DNA of 18,696 bases from positions 1 through 18,696 of the forward strand of contig JAEZFH010000300.1 of assembly GCA_023437885.1 (NCBI GenBank). The letters are read 5' to 3'. This DNA comes from Bacillota bacterium (GTDB lineage: Bacteria; Bacillota; Clostridia; Lachnospirales; Lachnospiraceae). The position numbers and the translations under genes are program-made. The first letter of the stretch is position 1. Every line of letters begins with the position of its first letter. Under the pieces are notes generated by a model. That model searched no databases, was not told where the DNA came from, and saw nothing but the letters and a program-made list of their open reading frames with translations. Of this stretch, positions 13,486 through 18,696 are shown piece after piece.

Positions 13486-13487
13486 CC

Positions 13488-13781
13488 ATGCGGAGCTACC
13501 GCCAGAGAATAGCGGTCCAGATGCACCAGAAACCCAAAAATGAGAAGCCGGCAACAATCAAGAAAGATAGAAAAACACCGTATGTTGCCACCAGGGAATA
13601 TCTGATAAATGCAATCAGGATGTACGGGGAGATACTAACAAGGTTTGATCCGTTTTCTGACGAGTGGGCTATCTGCAGCGACATTATATTCAGGCATAAG
13701 ATGGATCTTGAGATACTGGAAAAAGGATCGCACGAAGAGCGTAAGGGGGTAATCGAGGAATATGGCAGAGGAAGCCATTAG
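13488..13781 (+). CDS. hypothetical phage protein
   Basis: 97 aa. ATG at 13488, 2 bp after the nuclease stop, with GGTGGTG upstream. The first 30 residues are basic (QKPKNEKPATIKKDRK), the rest helical (TREYLINAIRMYGEILTRFD). It overlaps the next gene by 20 bp. The family is not recognised. Confidence 0.72.
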   Translation: MRSYRQRIAVQMHQKPKNEKPATIKKDRKTPYVATREYLINAIRMYGEILTRFDPFSDEWAICSDIIFRHKMDLEILEKGSHEERKGVIEEYGRGSH

Positions 13782-15483
13782 GCAGTTTACGAAGCAGGAA
13801 TTTAATACAGAAGCCCCCTACAAGCTTTTATTTGATCTCAGGAATAACAGATTCAGGTATAATCAGGTATTTACTGCCCTCAAAGAAAATGCATCCAGCG
13901 TTGGATTTAAGGATTTTGGGCGGATGCTAAAAGCTTATGCTGAGGAACAGGCGGGCAAAGGCGTCATAATCGATAATGTAACGCAGTTTGACAGTCAGGA
14001 GTTGGAGCTTAAGACGGGGGAATGGCTGGCGGACGATTTTGGGGTTACCCGGCGCAATGAGCGTAACGGTGAAGATATAGCATGTGTCCATCCGATTATG
14101 CCGGTGGAGTGTCTGACAAACATCGATACCGGTACCGAGAAGCTTCGGATCGCTTTCCGGAAGGGAAAGATCTGGCGCAATGAGATATATGAACGCCGGA
14201 CCATTGCCAGTGCGAACAATATTCTGGAGCTGGCCAACAATGGGGTGGCCGTAACCTCGGAGAATTCAAAATACCTGGTCCGGTACCTGCATGATGTTGA
14301 GAACCTTAATTATGATATTATGCCAAAACACAACTCCGTAGGCCGATTGGGATGGACCAATAATGACGGATTTAGTCCCTATGTAGATGATTTGATTTTT
14401 GACGGAGCAAATAACTTCAAAAACATATATGACTCGGTACGTTCCGAAGGAAGCTTTGATACCTGGCTTGACATAGCTAAAAAAGTCAGGGCAACGGATT
14501 CACCGGCAAGGATCATGCTGGCGGCAAGCTTCGCCAGTGTCCTGCTAAAGATTTTGGGCAAACTCAACTTCATGGTTCACTTATGGGGCGGCACAGAATC
14601 CGGTAAGACGGTTTCCCTAATGCTGGCAGCCTCCGTATGGGCTTATCCGGGTGAGGATGGATACATACAGACCTTTAACGGCACGCAGGTCGGAATTGAG
14701 CTTCTTGGAGGCTTTGTAAACAGCATGCCTCTCATCATGGATGAATTCCAGCTGGTTAAAGATAAGAAAATGTTTGAAACAATCGTATACATGCTCTGTG
14801 AAGGCATGGGACGTATCCGGGGGAAAAAGACCGGAGGAATACAGGACACACAGACCTGGAAGAACTGTACTCTAACCTCCGGGGAATCCCCGATAACCAA
14901 TGCTTCCTCCGGAGGTGGCGCTGTTAATCGAATTATTGAAATAGAATGCCAAAACAAACTTTTTGAAGATGCTCCAGCGGTCGCTGATATCGTCAGGAAG
15001 AACTATGGTCATGCTGGGAGGTTGTTTATATTGTTTCTCAGCAATGACGCTGCAAAAGAGGAAGCAGCGAGGTTATATAAAGAATTTTATAATGCCCTCG
15101 GTACTGACTCAACCGAGAAACAAACCATGGCTGCAGCAATTCTTCTAACAGCTGATGCATTGGCTACTAAATGGATCTTTGCTGACAGCAACGCCTTAAA
15201 GGCGGAGGATGTTGAAAAATTTCTTCATTCAAAGGAATCGGTTGATGTTAATCTGCGGGCTTATGAATATTTCAGAGATGTCGTGGCGGCTAATCACTAT
15301 AAATTAATACGTAACGGCATAGCTCCCAATGGAGAGTGCTGGGGAAGCATATCCGGCGGAAGGACCAATGTACTTAAGACGATCTTTGAGAGGATTTGTG
15401 ACGACGGAGGATATGACTCAAAAGCTCTTTCCTCCTGGATGCGGCAAAAAGGTTATAGCGAAACGGCAGATGATAGACCATAA
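13762..15483 (+). CDS. DUF927-type phage helicase/primase ATPase, ending at a premature-looking TAA
   Basis: 573 aa to the TAA at 15481-15483. Residues about 85-370 match the DUF927 domain, with a P-loop G276-GTESG-K282-T283 (HLWGGTESGKTVSLMLAASV) and Walker B PLIMDE (D327, E328), followed by a sensor-like TSGESPIT. The C-terminal part after about 495 resembles the small helical/winged-helix module that ends these proteins. The reading frame stays open for 53 more codons after the TAA and fits the missing end of that module, so the gene may carry a nonsense mutation or be read through. ATG at 13762 follows GAGGA. DUF927 proteins act in phage or plasmid replication, and an iteron array lies just downstream. 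Confidence 0.9.
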   Translation: MAEEAIRQFTKQEFNTEAPYKLLFDLRNNRFRYNQVFTALKENASSVGFKDFGRMLKAYAEEQAGKGVIIDNVTQFDSQELELKTGEWLADDFGVTRRNERNGEDIACVHPIMPVECLTNIDTGTEKLRIAFRKGKIWRNEIYERRTIASANNILELANNGVAVTSENSKYLVRYLHDVENLNYDIMPKHNSVGRLGWTNNDGFSPYVDDLIFDGANNFKNIYDSVRSEGSFDTWLDIAKKVRATDSPARIMLAASFASVLLKILGKLNFMVHLWGGTESGKTVSLMLAASVWAYPGEDGYIQTFNGTQVGIELLGGFVNSMPLIMDEFQLVKDKKMFETIVYMLCEGMGRIRGKKTGGIQDTQTWKNCTLTSGESPITNASSGGGAVNRIIEIECQNKLFEDAPAVADIVRKNYGHAGRLFILFLSNDAAKEEAARLYKEFYNALGTDSTEKQTMAAAILLTADALATKWIFADSNALKAEDVEKFLHSKESVDVNLRAYEYFRDVVAANHYKLIRNGIAPNGECWGSISGGRTNVLKTIFERICDDGGYDSKALSSWMRQKGYSETADDRP

Positions 15484-15645
15484 AAAAAAGTTAGCGTAAA
15501 TGGAGAGAAACTGTGGTGTATATGCATGCCGAGGCCGGACACTGAATTTGAATCGGTTGGTCAGATTAAGACTCCATTTGACCGGACCGAACCCCGGGAA
15601 GATGATTGGCCGGAGGAACGATGGAGAGTTATATCGGATCAATAA
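15484..15645 (+). other. in-frame continuation of the DUF927 gene after TAA
   Basis: Same frame as the upstream gene, 53 codons without a stop: KKVSVNGEKLWCICMPRP, then DTEFESVGQIKTPF and a WRVISDQ end. VNG..LWCICM has the look of the final beta strands of this helicase family. A single C-to-T change (CAA to TAA) or A-to-T change (AAA to TAA) at 15481 would explain the stop. The TAA is followed directly by six A (eight A in all from 15482). No start codon with a binding site would let this piece be made alone. Confidence 0.65.
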
Positions 15646-15662
15646 TTACGATTTTGTGATTG

Positions 15663-15926
15663 CGGTTCCCGTCGGTTCCCGTAAAAAATAAAATAACGGG
15701 TACCGATAAAACCAGTAAAATCAAGGCTTTGAGACCTGCGGTTCCCGTTTTTCGACGGTTCCCAAGAATTTTTATTACTTTATATACAAATAAATATATA
15801 AAAAGCATTCTCTATACGCGCGTAAAACTAACGGGAACTACGGGAACCGTGCCAGTTTTGCCTAAAAAATCAAGGCCTTAGCGGTTCCCAAGCCAACGGG
15901 AACCGTACGGGAACCGCGGGAACCGC
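15663..15926. repeat. iteron array CGGTTCCCGT, candidate replication origin
   Basis: About 11 copies of a 10-bp element. Forward CGGTTCCCGT: 15663, 15673, 15739; CGGTTCCCAA: 15756, 15882. Reverse ACGGGAACCG: 15840, 15896, 15907; variants at 15696 (ACGGGTACCG), 15831 (ACGGGAACTA) and 15916 (GCGGGAACCG). Forward copies dominate on the left, reverse copies on the right, around an AT-rich core near 15766-15815. 15882-15889 and 15898-15905 form a perfect 8-bp inverted repeat. AAATCAAGGC also occurs twice (15718, 15867). Position right after the replicative helicase gene, iterons and an AT-rich core are the usual signs of a phage origin. No real gene lies in 15646-15938. Confidence 0.7.
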
Positions 15927-15938
15927 ATGGAGGTTTAT

Positions 15939-16178
15939 ATGATACCAGATCATGAGACAGTGAAGCAGATCATGAATGAGGTCTACAATAAATTTTATCT
16001 TAAATGGCGCAGGGAGCTTACCCTGGATAACGTCGGCCAGATGATGCAGGAGGCTTATGCGCTGGAGCATAAATATGACTGCAGCTTGTGCCGGCATATG
16101 ATAGTGGATCTGATTGAGTGTATCGAAAATGAGAGGAGGAGTGAGGATGGCAATATACAGAATAGCACCGGAAATTGA
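15939..16178 (+). CDS. hypothetical phage protein
   Basis: 79 aa from ATG at 15939, placed by GGAGG at 15929-15933; an ATG at 15927 overlaps that site and is less likely. The sequence IMNEVYNKFYLKWRRELTLD followed by a CSLC pair (C48, C51) and MIVDLIECIE resembles small helical proteins of clostridial phages. The start abuts the iteron array, so its expression may be affected by origin binding. Confidence 0.75.
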   Translation: MIPDHETVKQIMNEVYNKFYLKWRRELTLDNVGQMMQEAYALEHKYDCSLCRHMIVDLIECIENERRSEDGNIQNSTGN

Positions 16179-16341
16179 AGATTATTTTGAAGAGCAATAC
16201 GAAAATTGTGGAATAAAGGTTGTTCCTGGACACTGGCCTGAAATGAAAACAAAGGAAGATGTGGATAAATGGATCAGCGGATTGAAGATGATTGCGGGTT
16301 TCTTCACGTCAGATGAAAGCGAGGGTGATGAGGATGAGTGA
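16147..16341 (+). CDS. hypothetical acidic phage protein
   Basis: 64 aa. ATG at 16147 follows GAGGAGGAGTGAGG; an upstream in-frame ATG (16114) lacks such a site. It overlaps the previous gene by 32 bp. The C-terminus is strongly acidic (SDESEGDEDE). The family is not recognised. Confidence 0.68.
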   Translation: MAIYRIAPEIEDYFEEQYENCGIKVVPGHWPEMKTKEDVDKWISGLKMIAGFFTSDESEGDEDE

Positions 16342-16597
16342 TTTAATCAGTCGCAAGGCATTGGTGAAAGATATCAGAAAACATGTATCCGGTACTCCGT
16401 TGCAGGAAATGTTTGAAACAATCGTAGACAGTCAGCCTACCGCTTATGATGTGGATAAGGTTGTGGAGAGGCTAGAATGTGAAAAAGGGAATGAGTCTGA
16501 TTATATAAATCAGGATGATAAAAGATTGGTAAGGCACTGGAATTTATGTATAGATAATTGTAGGCAAATTGTGAAAGGCGGTGGCAAGGATGAATAA
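16334..16597 (+). CDS. conserved phage protein with DLISR and PTAYDVD motifs
   Basis: 87 aa. ATG at 16334, overlapping the previous stop by 8 bp, with GAGG upstream. The N-terminal MSDLISRKALVKDI and the central PTAYDVDKVVERLE are the two landmarks of a small protein family very common in gut Bacillota phages; its function is unknown. The C-terminal stretch has two cysteines (LCIDNC). It overlaps the DUF551 gene by 8 bp. Confidence 0.8.
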   Translation: MSDLISRKALVKDIRKHVSGTPLQEMFETIVDSQPTAYDVDKVVERLECEKGNESDYINQDDKRLVRHWNLCIDNCRQIVKGGGKDE

Positions 16598-16943
16598 GCA
16601 GGAGATTGAAAAGGCAATTGAATTTTTAAAACCATACACAGTATCAAGTGGCTTTGATACAGAGAAAAAAGGATATTTTAAAGCAGCCATATCCGCCCTA
16701 CAGCAACAATTAACCGGTGGATGGATACCGATAACGGAACGGATGCCGGATATGAAAGAGTGTCAAGCAAATGATTGTAGATTTATTGTGACAGATGGAA
16801 ACAGAAGATATCAGGACTGGTTTGATTATGAAGATAGTTATTTCGATAGATGTGAATGCAATGGACTTGGACTAAAGAAAGATAATTGTGTTATCGCATG
16901 GCAGCCAATGCCGGAGCCATACAGGGAAGAGGGATCCAAGTGA
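16590..16943 (+). CDS. DUF551 domain protein
   Basis: 117 aa from ATG at 16590; an ATG at 16581 is possible. Residues 44-53 read GWIPITERMP and residues 101-111 VIAWQPMPEPY, the beginning and end of the DUF551 domain found in many phage proteins. The N-terminal 40 residues are a helical extension. Function unknown. The gene before overlaps it by 8 bp and the next gene starts within its stop (GTGA). Confidence 0.85.
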   Translation: MNKQEIEKAIEFLKPYTVSSGFDTEKKGYFKAAISALQQQLTGGWIPITERMPDMKECQANDCRFIVTDGNRRYQDWFDYEDSYFDRCECNGLGLKKDNCVIAWQPMPEPYREEGSK

Positions 16944-17902
16944 GTGAGGAATTACAGGAGGTTGTTGACAGTAGCCCCGAGTGGTATACAAATTTACAGC
17001 TGGAGGATGCAAAGGAATTCATCAGGTCAAACATGGCCAGTGCATCCAGGAGCTTCATAGCGATAGGCTATTATCTTAAATACATAAAGTCCAACAAACT
17101 GTATGAGCAGGATGGATACAGCAGTGTTTGGGATTTTGCTCAGAACGAATTTAATATATCCCGTACCTGGGCGGGAAGATGGATGGCAATCAATGATCGG
17201 TTTAGCAAGGATGGTAATTCCCCTGTTCTCTTGGAACAGTATACCGGGTTCAGTGCCAGTAAGTTGGCTGAGATGCTTGCATTAACCGACGAGCAGCTGG
17301 AGCAGGTAGCAATTACAACTACGGTGGCTCAGATCAGAGATATAAAGCAGCCTGAAAAGGATTGTGCGATATCGCACAAAATTCAGGAGCCGGAGAAGGT
17401 TGAAACCGTAGAGGCCGACATCATCCAGACGGTACCGGAGGATCCGGAGCAGTACACATATCAGGATGTCAAGGAAGAGTTGGACAAACTGACCGAGTAT
17501 GTCGAGTCGTATCGAAAAGATGGCGGTAACTTCCCCGGCCGTCGAAAAGCTAAGATGCGGCTGGATGCAATGCCGGAGTTGCCCATCCTTCGCAACAATG
17601 ACCAGCGGAAGGAATTTATCGAGGCTTATGAAACCTGGCCGATCTGGATTGACCTGGAGCAGACAGGGGAGCGGTATTACCGGTATGATTTCGAGAACGG
17701 TGACAGCTTTGTGATTAAGGTATCCAGGACGGATCGAAAGCACTATGACTGGAGTACCGGCAAGGCAGTTGAAGTCCAGGGATTAAGGTATGAGTATCAG
17801 GAGGAATACATTCTTAAGCCGGGTAAGCAATTCCGGGATTGTGCGAACTGTATATCTGGTATGGTGGATTATCTGAAAGACCTACAGAAGAAAGGGGCCT
17901 GA
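16940..17902 (+). CDS. 320-aa phage protein with HTH-like N-terminal half, unknown function
   Basis: Starts at GTG 16940, overlapping the DUF551 stop; an ATG at 16886 lies inside that gene. Residues 24-125 (IGYYLKYIKSNKLYEQDGYS, then SVWDFAQNEFNISRTWAGRW and SASKLAEMLALTDEQL) resemble a helical, HTH-like region found in many gut-phage and ICE proteins that may bind DNA. Residues 140-215 form a linker with charged segments. Residues 220-320 form a mixed domain with a CANC pair (C301, C304). I cannot name the family with confidence. Confidence 0.78.
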   Translation: MSEELQEVVDSSPEWYTNLQLEDAKEFIRSNMASASRSFIAIGYYLKYIKSNKLYEQDGYSSVWDFAQNEFNISRTWAGRWMAINDRFSKDGNSPVLLEQYTGFSASKLAEMLALTDEQLEQVAITTTVAQIRDIKQPEKDCAISHKIQEPEKVETVEADIIQTVPEDPEQYTYQDVKEELDKLTEYVESYRKDGGNFPGRRKAKMRLDAMPELPILRNNDQRKEFIEAYETWPIWIDLEQTGERYYRYDFENGDSFVIKVSRTDRKHYDWSTGKAVEVQGLRYEYQEEYILKPGKQFRDCANCISGMVDYLKDLQKKGA

Positions 17903-17903
17903 C

Positions 17904-18102
17904 ATGGACTACGACAAGAAGCTGATCGACAAGGCCATGCGCTCACGCTGCAAGATCTGTCAGGAATACATATCAGAGGCCGAGGCAGAGGACTGGAGGT
18001 TCCAGGCCTGCAAAACTACCAGGGGGGGGGTACAGCTTTGTACACTCCCGGTGCCTGGACGGTGAGAAGGAGGTGGATGTAATTGGGAAAAAGAAAAACT
18101 GA
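17904..18102 (+). pseudogene. small zinc-finger protein frameshifted at a G9 run
   Basis: From ATG 17904 the frame encodes MDYDKKLIDKAMRSRCKICQ and continues to a run of nine G at 18022-18030, after which it goes to an unlikely end at 18065. Removing one G gives GGYSFVHSRCLDGEKEVDV and a stop at 18100-18102, a 65-aa protein with C16/C19 and H47/C50, a plausible CxxC-HxxC zinc finger. The corrected frame also contains the ribosome binding site of the next gene and overlaps it by 20 bp, as neighbours here do. Either a true frameshift, slippage-based control, or a homopolymer sequencing error. Confidence 0.7.
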
Positions 18103-18295
18103 TAACCTGCGGAGCCCGCGGGAAATAACCTTAGACAGGGATAAGCATTATGACAGGTACATAAAGGCGGACAAGTTCAAAAGGGCAAATCAGCCCGAGT
18201 CACAACAGGAAACCAGAGAGGTCCCTGCTGATAGCCGAATAAGACCCTGCTGGAGCTGCGATTGTGTTAATGACAAGGGATTCTGTGATAACTAA
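18083..18295 (+). CDS. small basic protein with C-terminal Cys cluster
   Basis: 70 aa from TTG at 18083, seven nt after AAGGAGGTG. The N-terminal 35 residues are basic, and the C-terminus PCWSCDCVNDKGFCDN has C56, C59, C61 and C68. Metal binding is likely; function unknown. It is followed by a 62-bp gap with a hairpin. Confidence 0.7.
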   Translation: MGKRKTDNLRSPREITLDRDKHYDRYIKADKFKRANQPESQQETREVPADSRIRPCWSCDCVNDKGFCDN

Positions 18296-18296
18296 T

Positions 18297-18329
18297 TCCT
18301 GCATGCGGTGCTAAGGGATGGATGCAGGA
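18297..18329. repeat. 8-bp inverted repeat between genes
   Basis: TCCTGCAT (18297-18304) pairs with ATGCAGGA (18322-18329) over a 17-nt loop. No T-run follows. It may be an RNA hairpin affecting the downstream gene; weak evidence. Confidence 0.35.
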
Positions 18330-18357
18330 TGCTTACAGAGTGAGAAGGGAGGCAATT

Positions 18358-18609
18358 ATGCAGGAGAACTATTACGCACTACTGATTTGTATCCTCCGTC
18401 CGGATTTTACAATTGATCGGAGCCTAACATATATGCTGTGCGGCAGATTGCATAAAAGAATGCCATGCAAGCACAGTACGCATGATATGATCCTGATGAA
18501 ATCCAGAGGAATGACCAATAAGGAGATTTCTGAAATGCTGGGGATAAAGCAGGGAACGATACAGAAAAGAATAAGGAGATATCTTGACAGGGAGGTTATA
18601 GCCACATGA
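18358..18609 (+). CDS. HTH protein, sigma region 4 / LuxR-like helix-turn-helix
   Basis: 83 aa. ATG at 18358 follows AAGGGAGG; an ATG at 18322 is rejected because it lies in the hairpin without a binding site. Residues 52-75 form an HTH (MTNKEISEMLGIKQGTIQKR). The N-terminal half has aromatic and hydrophobic residues (ENYYALLICILRP) and no second known domain. It could be a transcriptional regulator of the phage operon. The next gene starts within its stop codon (ATGA). Confidence 0.75.
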   Translation: MQENYYALLICILRPDFTIDRSLTYMLCGRLHKRMPCKHSTHDMILMKSRGMTNKEISEMLGIKQGTIQKRIRRYLDREVIAT

Positions 18610-18696
18610 AAACACTATTACGATATCCCGGCAGCAAGCAGCGAATTGCTCCCTGGATCATATCCCATATGCCAAAGCATCACAGTTACCTGGAGC
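18606..18696 (+). CDS. Dam-type (D12 class) adenine-specific DNA methyltransferase, 3' end cut by window
   Basis: The visible 30 residues read MKTLLRYPGSKQRIAPWIIS, then HMPKHHSYLE. RYPGSK is the S-adenosylmethionine-binding FxGxK motif that opens D12-class N6-adenine methyltransferases, and the HxxYLEPF region appears to begin at the edge. ATG overlaps the previous stop. Phage enzymes of this class usually protect phage DNA from restriction. Specificity cannot be told. Confidence 0.85.
   Translation, partial: MKTLLRYPGSKQRIAPWIISHMPKHHSYLE

Noticed and set aside
13083..13557. Minus-strand frames across the ERCC4 nuclease gene
   Set aside because: No binding site; opposite a gene with recognisable motifs.
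15500..15881. Plus-strand frames over the DUF927 tail and the iteron array
   Set aside because: One is out of frame with the coherent DUF927 continuation, the other is repeat DNA translated as RFPSVPV-type words with no binding site.
15663..15926. CRISPR array
   Set aside because: Copies are 10 bp, in both orientations and irregularly spaced, with no uniform spacers.

Overview
The window looks like chromosomal DNA of a low-to-moderate GC Bacillota, most likely a clostridial (Lachnospiraceae-type) bacterium, with the left end of a temperate prophage inserted at a tRNA-Leu gene. The organism call is inference. It rests on strong AGGAGG ribosome binding sites, frequent TTG and GTG starts, a tRNA-Leu with anticodon AAG, and protein families typical of gut clostridial phages.

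Host part (1-3411): the 3' portion of a FAD-dependent oxidoreductase with a C-terminal Rieske domain; a gene-poor stretch holding an extended -10 promoter and a hairpin (possible small RNA); an ECF-type sigma factor preceded by 18-bp tandem repeats; an overlapping single-pass membrane protein that is probably its anti-sigma factor; and tRNA-Leu(AAG) with its own promoter.

Prophage control region (3412-7158): a tyrosine integrase and a 73-aa HTH repressor form a leftward lysogeny operon. A divergent promoter drives a Cro-like HTH gene and the genes after it. Four copies of a 7-3-7 operator (GTTGCGT-N3-ACGCAAC, some degenerate) lie in and around this switch. The repressor has no cleavage domain, and an AntA/ORF6C antirepressor lies downstream, so induction probably runs through the antirepressor. 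Two small minus-strand genes with their own promoters (one only 59 codons) are tucked convergently against the 3' ends of small plus-strand genes. A roughly 38-bp leader is repeated before both of those plus-strand genes.

Replication and recombination operon (7159-15926): tandem-OB SSB, small membrane and zinc-ribbon proteins, an AbrB-zinc ribbon regulator, a Rad50/SbcC-like ATPase with a CxxC hook, RecT annealase, a YycJ-like metallo-beta-lactamase-fold protein, an ERCC4-type nuclease and a DUF927 helicase/primase-type ATPase. The DUF927 gene has an in-frame TAA, after which the same frame stays open for 53 codons. It is followed by a dense array of about 11 copies of CGGTTCCCGT in both orientations around an AT-rich core, the best candidate here for a phage replication origin.

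Accessory tail (15939-18696): tightly overlapping small phage genes (DUF551, a DLISR/PTAYDVD-type protein, a 320-aa replication-region protein), a zinc-finger gene frameshifted at a run of nine G, an HTH protein and the start of a Dam-type adenine methyltransferase cut by the window end. Structural genes and the right attachment site are not in view, so completeness and activity of the prophage cannot be judged.
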